Assembly: GCA_029260165.1 (NCBI GenBank)
Contig: JAJDDT010000017.1
Span: 1-37,989, forward strand
Direction of reading: 5' to 3'
From: Phycisphaerae bacterium
GTDB lineage: Bacteria > Planctomycetota > Phycisphaerae > UBA1845
DNA length: 37,989 nucleotides
Shown here: positions 1 through 8,263 of the stretch, piece by piece
Layout of the letters: each line of letters starts with the position of its first letter
Position numbering within the stretch: position 1 is the first letter of the stretch
Translations under genes and position numbers: made by a program
Notes under the pieces: generated by a model
Seen by the model: the letters and a program-made list of their open reading frames with translations, nothing else
What the model was told of the DNA's origin: nothing
Database searches by the model: none

Positions 1-3000
1 TCGCACCAGCGGTACCGATCAGGTCACCGTTCGGACACGCACAGTAATTACCAAAACCGGTCACCGCACAGGAAATATCGTCCGTACTGACGAACGCCTG
101 GAACGACGAACAGGTGTTTCCATAACGACGCGTGCACGATGCACAGATACCCATCGCCTCACCCGTTGGGATGTCGCAATAGTGGTAATCGCAAATGTCG
201 AGCAAATCGCTCGGCGGAACACCCATCACCCCGGCATCCACGACCGCTCCCGTGTGACAATCGCAGTCGCGGGCACAAACCCGTCCCGTAACGGGAGGAT
301 CCTTCTGGCCGGCGAGGGTAAACGCAACGTCCAGCCGTGCGTCAGCATCGGCAATATTCCACACAGCCGTGCCGGCAGCGTTGGACGCAATCTGCTGGGC
401 AGGTTCGCCGTTGGAATTAGTCGTCGCAATCCAGCCGATGTTGTACCGACCGAGCGTCGGCGAGACAGGAGCGATCGACAACCAGTTCTTCTTGTTCTTC
501 TCGATCTGCCTCATGGCAGGATCAAGATCAGAGAAGTCCATCACGATTTCCCAAATCGGATTACCTGCGAAAACCAAACCGGAATCCGAGAACGTAAACG
601 CCGGGTCATAAAGATTCTTGGACTGGCTGAAGCCTCCGTCCGCAGCAATCACCTCAATGCTGCCGGCCTGACAGGTATTGGGGGCTCCCGCCAGTGACGG
701 ACTCGGCGCACATTCGATCGTCGGAATACCACCACCGAAGAGACACTGGCACTCGGCGTTGTCAACGCAAAGCGTAGGTCCAACCGTCGGAACCCCGTTC
801 GGGCCCGCCCCGCCGCCACCCTGATTGATGACAAGGGAGAACGAATCCAAGGTCCCTGAAATGCCGGCAGCATTGTCAACAACGGTCAGAGTCCAGTCGC
901 CGAGCTTGTCGCTGCCGTTAAACGGCGCCAGCGACTCGGTCGGAATCCAGTCCCCACCCATCCCGTCAATACAGGTCAGTGGGTTGGCAGAATTATCATC
1001 GAAGACCGACCCGACAAAATCAGCCGCTCCCGGGAACACCGCACAATTGGTGATCTGACTTCCGTCAAACAGCGTCACGACTGTGGCACCATGCTCCAGC
1101 GTGATGGTCAGGTCCGAGATAAAGCCATGCGAGACGTTCACGACAACGTCCAGATCATTGATCGTGTCGCTGTCTATCACCGTGATGACCTTGCTCGCGC
1201 CGGTCGGAAGATTGTCCGGAACCGGGACAGCCGTCAGGTCACTGTCAATGGTTTTGGTCGTCGGCGGAGCGGCTGCATCGTTGATGATCGCCACGTTGAT
1301 GCCGAAGTAATCATCCGGCGTGTTCAGACACGGAATCGCAACGCAATCGCCGGGAACACTTCCAGCGCCGCAAGGCTCTGCATCCCCGAGTGTACAAACC
1401 GCACAGAGGGCATCGACAGCACCATTGCAGATACCGAGGGTGCCGCAGGCAGCGTCGTTGAAGTGAACGAAGTAGGCTGTGATGCTGTTGAGGAAACACG
1501 GATTGGGTGTGGTTCCCTTCAGCGTGAAATCGTCCGCCGTCGCAAAATAGGTTCCGGCAGGAATCCCAACGATATCGTTGCTCGCGTAATTCGAGCCAAA
1601 CGCCGTCGGCCCGTTCGGAGCACCGTTGTCCCAGGTGCAGGAATCGTCGACGCCGCAGGTTGCATTCGCACACTCGATTCCGCCTGCCGTAAACTGACCG
1701 CCCATACTGGAGCAATCGCCCGCCAACAGACGCTGACAGGTGCCGTCCGAGAAGCAACACGCCCCACTTCCACACACAGGTGCCAAAGCCGAGCACGCCA
1801 GACCAGACCCGAATCGCGAACCTGTCGCACAGTCGATCGGCAGAACACCTTCCTGCTGATCACCGGTCAGGTCATCGCAACAGCAACCGGGAGCCGGCAC
1901 ACAATCGATCGAAAGCGAACCATTGCCCTGATCGAGCGCGCCCGCGCCAGCCACACGAATCAGATACGACTGACCTGCGGTCACCGTTGCGGTGGCGGTT
2001 GACGTCCCGCCCGTGCAGGCAACATCGTCGTCGTTGCAACCGATTTCGGCACCCACGCAAGGTGCGTCGTGAATTACAACAACCGTGTCAAATCCAGCCT
2101 GATCACAGGTCGTCGCCGTCAGCGTACCGGTGCAGGACGCGGTGTAGTCAAACCACACGTCGTTGGCGGCACTGGCGTTACAAGTCGCCAGAGGTCCGTC
2201 CGTTCCCGCGCCCGTGTTGTCAAAGTGTACCGTTCCGTCACCCGCAGGCGTCGCAGCCGCACACAAATCATTGGCAGGGGTCAACTGCTTCTGACCGGAA
2301 AGCGTGAACTGAAGACCGAACCGTGTCGCGGGATCAAGACCCGTGCCACAACCCGTCGGATCAGGAATGCAGTCAGCAGAGGTGCCGGGGCCATTGCCAC
2401 ACGGATCGTCCTCCGCCGGACTACACACCGTACCCACCTGAGGTGTCCCCGCCGCACAAACATTGGCGTTGTCACCTGCATTGCCACCGATGTCGACAAA
2501 CGTGCCGGTACCGCCCAAGCCAACCGGAATAAATTGCTGCGCCCGATTCAGATAGGACACGTCCGACAGCATGAAGAAGGCCACTCCCTCATCGGTTAGA
2601 TCCATGTGCGCGATAACACCAAGCCAATACTTCGTATCCTTCTTCAATTTCATTGTCACGGGAATCGCGAGGTCATAAGCCCGCGGCATCAAATCCGTAC
2701 GGACACAGTCCGCTACGGTCGTACCAGCACCGCAGTCTGGAACGCCACTGATCGGACCACAGGTTGCGCCCGCATTGGGCGTACCAGCCGCACATCGGAA
2801 TCCCGAATTGGTACACAACATTCCCGGAATCAACGTCGTCGTGTACGAGCCCTGTGCAAAGAACTGCTGATAGACCACGTTGCCCGTGAAGCCGAACTCG
2901 TTCTCGGCCACGTTGACCACCGGAGTGCAACCGGGCCCCTTGCCGAGGCCGGCGGGCAAACCGTTGTCTTCGCACACAGCGACCGTGAAGCCCTCAATAA

Positions 3001-5743
3001 CACTGGGCAACGTGCCGTCGAAGCCATCTCCCATAAGGAACGACGTATCGAGCATGGTCATGAGACACGGATTGTCGCCTGTGTCATTAAGCTCAAAATC
3101 ATCCATCGTCACGATGAAGCGGTCCGAGTCAGGCAGCCCCGCGACCGGCTCGTTGAAAAACACGCTCGACGGACTGCCAAAATCATCAAGAAACGCACCA
3201 CTATCCCAGCCACAGCCCTCCTGGCATACGAAACCGAGGTCGGCACAATTCGCATCAAGATGCGGTGTTCCGCCAATCGCCAGACAGTCGGCAAAGGTCA
3301 ACTCATCGCACTGCTTGGCCGCACCACCACCGATGTCGTTGGCGATGTCGAGCGACCACTGGAACAGATTCCCGGTGTTGCCGTTGTTGAGATTGTCATC
3401 GATCGTGATACTCCACGTCCCGTTCTTCTCCAGACCGTCGAAGACCGCCAGCGGATTGGCAGGACGCGCACCATTGACGGGCGAATCCAGGCCGTCACCG
3501 TCAACCACCCAGTCAGAGACGGCTTCGTCGTTGAAGGTCAACTTGCTGCCAACCTCGCAACCGGCTGCGCTACAGCCATCAGGCGAACCGATGTTCATGC
3601 TGCCAACGTGGTGGTTCTGGTGAAGCACAGCCGTCGCCCCACCCGGAGCGGTCACAGTAACCGTCAACTCACTTCGATCGGGATGCGAAAGCACAAGATC
3701 GACATCCACGTCGCCCATAATGCCGGTGTCGGGAACGAAGAATTCATGCGTGAGACTACCGCCGTCAACCAGCGGCAAACCGGTACCATCGACCGGGATC
3801 ATTGGCGTCCCCTGACCCACACCAATCTTGAAATTCTTGACCTGACCGCCCAGATTGCAACACGCGATCGTCGGCGTCGCACAAGCGGGCGGGTCGGTGC
3901 AGATCGTCACGTCGCTGTTCACGACGATATCGAATTCACCAATGTCAGCCGCGCCAAATCCACCGACCTCAATCAGATAGGTCGTCCCTGCTTCAGAACA
4001 CCACGTCGCTTCGCCGTGCTCGAGGGGCGTCCCGCAATCGTCGTCGCCAAACGCCGCGCAGAAGCGATCGAGGCAGTCATCGCAGTACACATTCAGGACC
4101 GAATCAAACGCCGCCTGCGTGCTGCCACACAGCGACGCCGTCAGCGTGTTGCCGTCACCGACCACCGAGTACCAGACACCCTGAAAACCCGTCGAACCGC
4201 TTCCGCAATCCACGTTGCCATCGCCCGTTGCGGTGATGTTCTGCTGATTGAGTACCGGCGTACCGATGGTCAACGGTGTCGCGGCATCACAATCATCATT
4301 GGCCGGCGGCGGACCGCAAAGGTCCGTGCCGTTGAGGGCACAGGTCGTTCCCAGCGTCTGCGGCGTACCACCCATCGTGAGGCAGTCATCCACCTTGAGA
4401 TCATCGCACATGTTCGGACCGGTACAACAGGCAACCGTCGGATCCTTGGCAACGCTGATGTTCAACACGATCTCGTCGACACCGAGTCCAACGATACCGA
4501 ACAAACCAACCGCCGCGTAGCCATCCCAGGCGGTCAACGCGCCGCCGAACTGGTTCGTCACATTGACAGGTGGAGTTGCAAACACCGAAACGCCGCCACT
4601 CAACATGTCCAGCGTGGCGGAAATAATAATGTTCGGCTGCGGCACCCAATCCAGCGCATCGGTCGGATCCTCAATGCAATCAACAGCCGTGGTCCCCACA
4701 CCACAAGGTTCCGCAACCGCCGGGTCACAGGCCATACCATCAAGGGGTGTGCCGGGGGCACAGATCGTCGACGTCACGAAAATCGCGTCGCCACCGCCAA
4801 CAAGAATGAACTCAAACTCGTCGGGACCAGCCGGCGGGCAATCGAGGAAGCCCGGAAACAAATCGGTCGTGGCCAGGGCACCTGCCGTACCGGTGATCGT
4901 CAGCGTGATGTCCAGCTTGTCTGCCGGTACACCGCCGACCGCCGTTTCAGTAATCGCAGGCTGAATGGCATTGCACATCCCCGCCGGACAGTTGACGCCG
5001 ACACCAGGTGCACACGGTGTGACACCGTCGTTGCAGAATCCCAGAATGTCCGGGCCAAGGCTGTAGACGTCCAGATCTTCCATGATCCCGTCAAAGGTCA
5101 CATTGTCATCATCGTTCGGCAGACCAACGCCGTCGCCGGGAGCACCGAGAGCACACACACCGCTCAACACCCCACCCGGAAGGGCTGCGAGCGCCAAGGT
5201 CATATCGTAAGTCGAACCGGTGGGGCTTGCCGCCGTCGGACCATTGTGGGCCTGATGTCCACCACGACGCATCCTGCGATTCATCGACTCCATCTGAAGC
5301 CGCTTCACGCCGTCAAGACGATGAGCATCGAAAACGCCGACGCTGCCGCCCTTTGCCAAGGGCACAACCGTCGCAACCTGATCGAGACCCGCCTGTGCCA
5401 ACTGCTGACGGACAACATCCACCGACTGGGCGTTGGGCTGAGGTCCGACGAAATCGGCCCGCAGGACCGCCGTATCGGCCAGGACCACTGTGGGGGCCTC
5501 TAACTGCGATTCCTGCGTATCAACAACATTCTTGCTCTTGGATTCGACAACAAGGCCGACCAACAAACCATCTTCCGTGACGGCGGAAGCGGACTCACTG
5601 GTCAAGGCAGCACTCTGCTTGTCCAGTTGATCCTCCGCGGTCGCCGGTCGATCCGAAATCCCCCCCAGGATGGCCATTGCACCCAAAAGGGCAACAACCG
5701 CCGTAATCTTCACAACACGATCCGCACCACTCGATTCACCCAT
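1..5743 (-). CDS. Giant modular secreted protein, Cys-rich, with two P/Homo-B-like domains (partial; C-terminus beyond the left edge)
   Basis: Translating the minus strand from ATG at 5743 gives an open frame to the window edge (about 1,914 codons, no stop reached). A GGAG ribosome site lies about 8 nt upstream. The N-terminus has a hydrophobic export segment (about residues 10-28). Approximate order: an ACC-type Cys box (434-470); a pre-peptidase-C-like beta domain (478-608); a proprotein-convertase P-like domain (635-800, with LVLSHPDRSELTVTVTAPGG); a WDxGA/DDFxL/NPC domain (844-1150); a second pre-peptidase-like domain (1155-1281); a GACCFSDGTC box (near 1324); a second WDNGA domain (1369-1815) interrupted by a second P-like domain (1510-1640); and the start of a C-terminal GFGNYCxCPN module (1820 onward). 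P domains are known as beta-sandwiches beside proteases, but no protease motif is visible here. The role is inferred to be extracellular or cell-surface; ligand unknown. Confidence 0.85.
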   Translation of the reverse strand, partial: MGESSGADRVVKITAVVALLGAMAILGGISDRPATAEDQLDKQSAALTSESASAVTEDGLLVGLVVESKSKNVVDTQESQLEAPTVVLADTAVLRADFVGPQPNAQSVDVVRQQLAQAGLDQVATVVPLAKGGSVGVFDAHRLDGVKRLQMESMNRRMRRGGHQAHNGPTAASPTGSTYDMTLALAALPGGVLSGVCALGAPGDGVGLPNDDDNVTFDGIMEDLDVYSLGPDILGFCNDGVTPCAPGVGVNCPAGMCNAIQPAITETAVGGVPADKLDITLTITGTAGALATTDLFPGFLDCPPAGPDEFEFILVGGGDAIFVTSTICAPGTPLDGMACDPAVAEPCGVGTTAVDCIEDPTDALDWVPQPNIIISATLDMLSGGVSVFATPPVNVTNQFGGALTAWDGYAAVGLFGIVGLGVDEIVLNISVAKDPTVACCTGPNMCDDLKVDDCLTMGGTPQTLGTTCALNGTDLCGPPPANDDCDAATPLTIGTPVLNQQNITATGDGNVDCGSGSTGFQGVWYSVVGDGNTLTASLCGSTQAAFDSVLNVYCDDCLDRFCAAFGDDDCGTPLEHGEATWCSEAGTTYLIEVGGFGAADIGEFDIVVNSDVTICTDPPACATPTIACCNLGGQVKNFKIGVGQGTPMIPVDGTGLPLVDGGSLTHEFFVPDTGIMGDVDVDLVLSHPDRSELTVTVTAPGGATAVLHQNHHVGSMNIGSPDGCSAAGCEVGSKLTFNDEAVSDWVVDGDGLDSPVNGARPANPLAVFDGLEKNGTWSITIDDNLNNGNTGNLFQWSLDIANDIGGGAAKQCDELTFADCLAIGGTPHLDANCADLGFVCQEGCGWDSGAFLDDFGSPSSVFFNEPVAGLPDSDRFIVTMDDFELNDTGDNPCLMTMLDTSFLMGDGFDGTLPSVIEGFTVAVCEDNGLPAGLGKGPGCTPVVNVAENEFGFTGNVVYQQFFAQGSYTTTLIPGMLCTNSGFRCAAGTPNAGATCGPISGVPDCGAGTTVADCVRTDLMPRAYDLAIPVTMKLKKDTKYWLGVIAHMDLTDEGVAFFMLSDVSYLNRAQQFIPVGLGGTGTFVDIGGNAGDNANVCAAGTPQVGTVCSPAEDDPCGNGPGTSADCIPDPTGCGTGLDPATRFGLQFTLSGQKQLTPANDLCAAATPAGDGTVHFDNTGAGTDGPLATCNASAANDVWFDYTASCTGTLTATTCDQAGFDTVVVIHDAPCVGAEIGCNDDDVACTGGTSTATATVTAGQSYLIRVAGAGALDQGNGSLSIDCVPAPGCCCDDLTGDQQEGVLPIDCATGSRFGSGLACSALAPVCGSGACCFSDGTCQRLLAGDCSSMGGQFTAGGIECANATCGVDDSCTWDNGAPNGPTAFGSNYASNDIVGIPAGTYFATADDFTLKGTTPNPCFLNSITAYFVHFNDAACGTLGICNGAVDALCAVCTLGDAEPCGAGSVPGDCVAIPCLNTPDDYFGINVAIINDAAAPPTTKTIDSDLTAVPVPDNLPTGASKVITVIDSDTINDLDVVVNVSHGFISDLTITLEHGATVVTLFDGSQITNCAVFPGAADFVGSVFDDNSANPLTCIDGMGGDWIPTESLAPFNGSDKLGDWTLTVVDNAAGISGTLDSFSLVINQGGGGAGPNGVPTVGPTLCVDNAECQCLFGGGIPTIECAPSPSLAGAPNTCQAGSIEVIAADGGFSQSKNLYDPAFTFSDSGLVFAGNPIWEIVMDFSDLDPAMRQIEKNKKNWLSIAPVSPTLGRYNIGWIATTNSNGEPAQQIASNAAGTAVWNIADADARLDVAFTLAGQKDPPVTGRVCARDCDCHTGAVVDAGVMGVPPSDLLDICDYHYCDIPTGEAMGICASCTRRYGNTCSSFQAFVSTDDISCAVTGFGNYCACPNGDLIGTAGA

Positions 5744-6510
5744 TACTAATTCTCCGTAACATCCTTCAAGCTCCGTCCCGGACTGCCCGAGCCTCGCCTC
5801 CACTCGAGCACGTTTACTTTACCCGCCGCACCTGACAACCACTCGCCAACGGAATGAGTTCCTGCCATCTGCGACAAAATTTGAAAGGGAACAGCACGAT
5901 TGACCAACAGGCAATCTCCTTGCGAAGCGACCAGCGTTTGCAGGAGAAAGGACCAATCTGCGTGTTTCCTCGCTTTTATCTGCGTTACTCAAAAACCGAC
6001 ATGGAGAGATTGTCGAACAGGCTCAAACCGCGTTTCCGCAGTCGGTGGACTCTTCCACGCCACCTGTTCGCCGCTCTTTCCACTCCAAAACGAACGCCAC
6101 TCGTACTGACGTCTGACCGGGAAAACCACGCCCAAACGCCGGACAGGCCGCGAACCGGGAGATTCCCGCATCACGAACCGGTCCTGATAACGCCCCATTT
6201 TTATCAAATCCAGCGATCAGATGCAAGCCTGATTTCGGAGAATTCATCCCCAGGATAGCCAATCGCTTGTTACTCACACTGAAAAACGCAACGGGATAGT
6301 TACATTTTTAACGCGTGTCTGCAATTTTTCCGTCGCCAATGACTTTTCAGCACCACTGGAACGCAAAGTTCCGGAGGACATGACCCCGCCCATCCCCAAC
6401 CTGCCGGTTTTCACGCATGTAACGAATGGTAAACCTCGGCAAAACCGCGATTCTGCCTTGACCGAAACCCACGCCCTGCCGGGAGCGTCAATTGAGAGAA
6501 AACTGCAGGA
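5744..6510. other. Gene-poor intergenic region
   Basis: About 770 bases lie between the start of the giant secreted-protein gene and the end of the exosortase operon. Short open frames on both strands have no recognisable domain, signal peptide or credible ribosome site. No tRNA cloverleaf, strong hairpin terminator or direct repeat was found. The stretch must hold the promoter of the giant gene, but I could not identify a convincing -35/-10 pair. Confidence 0.6.
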
Positions 6511-7215
6511 TTATTTCGACCGGGGGGTTGAACGAATCGTCGCCCAGGCGAGCAGGCGATCGACGTCGGTTCGCCTGAATGCAACTGCCAACCAGATGAT
6601 CAGCGGGACGAGGTAGGAAGTAGCCATCACCTCCGTGGCGAAACCAAGCAACCGGCCCAGGATATAAGTCCAAAATGGTCCTGCATGGTACAGGCTGTGC
6701 GGTCCGTCGCCGTGGAATCCCGCAAGGATCAGGATCGCAAATCTGGACAGGCTGAACAAAATGCAAAGGCTTCCACCCAGGAGCAAAGACAATGCCCGAC
6801 GTTTATTCGTCATGGGAGTTGCCATCAGGAGGGCAACAAAAAACGCAAGGGGAATAACAACAAGGTGCATGCTCGAGGTCGGAATTGGTTTGGGCGGAGG
6901 TGGTTGTCCCGGTGTCCCCGCGATCCTGAGATTGGCGAGGGCAACGAGCAGATCGTGGTCAAGGTCCGGCTTGATTCCATACCTGGAATTCCCGCGCGCA
7001 ATACTCTGCACCTGAACACCCGCCGAGGTTCCGAAGATTCCCCGCCCCTCGGTCATGGCGGGTAAACCACCCCACAGATCGCAGGTGAGATACTGCATGG
7101 TCGCAGCCACTGATTCGGAGCAGGTCTCCCGCCAACCAGGCCACGGCGCCACCAGAATTGCGAAGATTCCGACCAGTTTGATGACGAACCACGCGATCGC
7201 GGACCGACTGCTCAT
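6511..7215 (-). CDS. Multi-pass membrane protein, putative exosortase-associated partner
   Basis: This 234-residue protein has several predicted membrane segments: about 8-24, 118-133, 140-165 and a C-terminal pair around 180-212. A soluble, extracytoplasmic-looking section of roughly 90 residues follows the first segment. Its ATG overlaps the exosortase stop codon by four bases (ATGA), so the two are very likely translationally coupled. I see no catalytic motif. Small exosortases of the XrtH type are often encoded next to a dedicated membrane protein. Position and topology suggest the same relationship here, but the assignment rests on context more than on sequence. Confidence 0.6.
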   Translation of the reverse strand: MSSRSAIAWFVIKLVGIFAILVAPWPGWRETCSESVAATMQYLTCDLWGGLPAMTEGRGIFGTSAGVQVQSIARGNSRYGIKPDLDHDLLVALANLRIAGTPGQPPPPKPIPTSSMHLVVIPLAFFVALLMATPMTNKRRALSLLLGGSLCILFSLSRFAILILAGFHGDGPHSLYHAGPFWTYILGRLLGFATEVMATSYLVPLIIWLAVAFRRTDVDRLLAWATIRSTPRSK

Positions 7216-7814
7216 GATGCCAACTCAACCTGCCGCCTCGTCGCACGAAGCGCCCAGATAATCCAGAACAAAAGCGCCAGAATAATAAACGCGGGCTGCC
7301 AGACATCGACGTGCATGATGTGAAACCATTCCGGGATATAGAGCCTCACATAGTAGAGGCTGACGATGCGGACGAGGTTGATCGACAGCAGGACAACCGT
7401 TCCGACCAGAATCCCGGGGATTTTCAGCCGAAACCGCAAGGGCGACGCAAGAACAGCCGCGACGAACAACGCCGACGGGAAAATCGCGTCACAACCATGT
7501 TTGATTTGCAGCGAGCAGTTTTGGCCCATCACGCCGGCACCGGAAACCCTGACCCCCTCGCCGAACAGATTGAGCAGCCAACCCGATACAATCGCGTTCC
7601 AGTTCAGATAGGTCTCGAACGGACCTGTCGCCGAGAAATAGCCGAAGAAGAACACGGTGAACGGGACCATGATGACGGCGAAGGTAACGACGAACGTAAA
7701 TACAGGCCTTTTGCCCAACGGATAGCGCTGAGCGTCATCCAGAGTAGTCTGCACGGCATCTCCGTTTGGGTCGTTTTCCGCCATTCGATTTTTTTCGCTG
7801 CTCTTTTTGCCCAC
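7212..7814 (-). CDS. Exosortase/archaeosortase family transpeptidase, XrtH-like
   Basis: This 200-residue multi-pass membrane protein carries the three signature residues of the exosortase/archaeosortase family. They are Cys108 in HGCDAIFPS, Arg149 in INLVRIVSLYYVR, and His165/His168 in WFHIMHVDVWQPAF, each next to a membrane helix. Family members cleave C-terminal sorting tails (PEP-CTERM and relatives) of exported proteins and pass them to a surface acceptor. The short length without extra domains fits the XrtH-like group better than long EpsH-type exosortases. Translation may start at GTG 7814 or at ATG 7784 (residue 11); neither has a strong ribosome site. It is the first gene of a two-gene operon. 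None of the proteins whose C-termini are visible in this window shows a matching sorting tail, so its substrates are probably elsewhere. Confidence 0.82.
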   Translation of the reverse strand: MGKKSSEKNRMAENDPNGDAVQTTLDDAQRYPLGKRPVFTFVVTFAVIMVPFTVFFFGYFSATGPFETYLNWNAIVSGWLLNLFGEGVRVSGAGVMGQNCSLQIKHGCDAIFPSALFVAAVLASPLRFRLKIPGILVGTVVLLSINLVRIVSLYYVRLYIPEWFHIMHVDVWQPAFIILALLFWIIWALRATRRQVELAS

Positions 7815-7854
7815 GGTCCGGTGCCGTCCCCCTGCCGGTGCTCCACTACTCGTC

Positions 7855-7953
7855 GTTTGATGGTCGGGTGGCCCATGGCTTCAGCCGTGGGGGAGTCGAA
7901 TCCCAGCCAGCCATCGAGTCCCCCATCTCTAGAGAGGTGGGCCACCCATCAAC
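7855..7953. repeat. REP-like double-hairpin inverted repeat
   Basis: Two 20-base hairpins stand in inverted orientation: CCCATGGCTTCAGCCGTGGG at 7872-7891 and CCCATCTCTAGAGAGGTGGG at 7922-7941. Both have the same CCCA/TGGG ends, a T-G wobble at the same place and a two-base loop, but different inner stems. Outer flanks GGGTGG (7866-7871) and CCACCC (7942-7947), and inner flanks AGTCGA and TCGAGT, also pair. The whole block is therefore a larger inverted repeat with a hairpin in each arm. This resembles paired REP/BIME-type intergenic elements and has no coding potential. Confidence 0.7.
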
Positions 7954-8120
7954 CCGGGATTATGGGCTGAAAGAACCATCGTCGCCAGTGAAAGGCAACG
8001 TCGGATCCTCCCTGGTTTCATTCGCTCAATCCGTCGTGCACCGCCAATGCGAGGCAGCTTCCCATACCACAGGTCCCGCGTCAGGACGTAACCGGTTCGT
8101 AACGACGTACCGCTGCACGG

Positions 8121-8150
8121 TTGAATGGCTAAGCAATGCTCTCGTATGAT
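8121..8150 (+). promoter_or_regulatory. Sigma70-like promoter for the DUF1573-thioredoxin gene
   Basis: TTGAAT (8121-8126), an 18-base spacer and TATGAT (8145-8150) match the housekeeping promoter pattern well. It lies about 114 bases upstream of the chosen ATG. The same TTGAAT -35 element occurs in two other candidate promoters of this window. Confidence 0.5.
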
Positions 8151-8263
8151 CCGATCGTGACAGGAGGATCGCTCGTCTTCGGGTGGGCACGCCAGGTCGC
8201 AACCCGTGCATATTGAAACGTCCTTACGGACTAGGAACGCTATTGCTAATTTTGGAGAGTGTC

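Larger units (their letters stand above)
7815..8263. other. Intergenic region between divergent exosortase and DUF1573 genes
   Basis: This stretch separates two divergently transcribed genes. It contains the double-hairpin repeat at 7855-7953 and a good promoter candidate at 8121-8150 for the rightward gene. No coding sequence is supported. Confidence 0.6.

Noticed and set aside
2606-5503. A 965-residue open frame on the plus strand, and shorter ones at 1091-2002 and 182-697
   Set aside because: They are antisense to the giant minus-strand protein. Their translations are Arg/His/Thr-rich without domains, whereas the minus strand gives coherent repeated modules and a signal peptide. They are by-products of GC-rich codon use.
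6380-6616. Small plus-strand frame preceded by GGAGGAC
   Set aside because: The ribosome-like sequence is too close to ATG, the frame runs into the 3' end of the exosortase partner gene on the other strand, and the peptide has no recognisable features.
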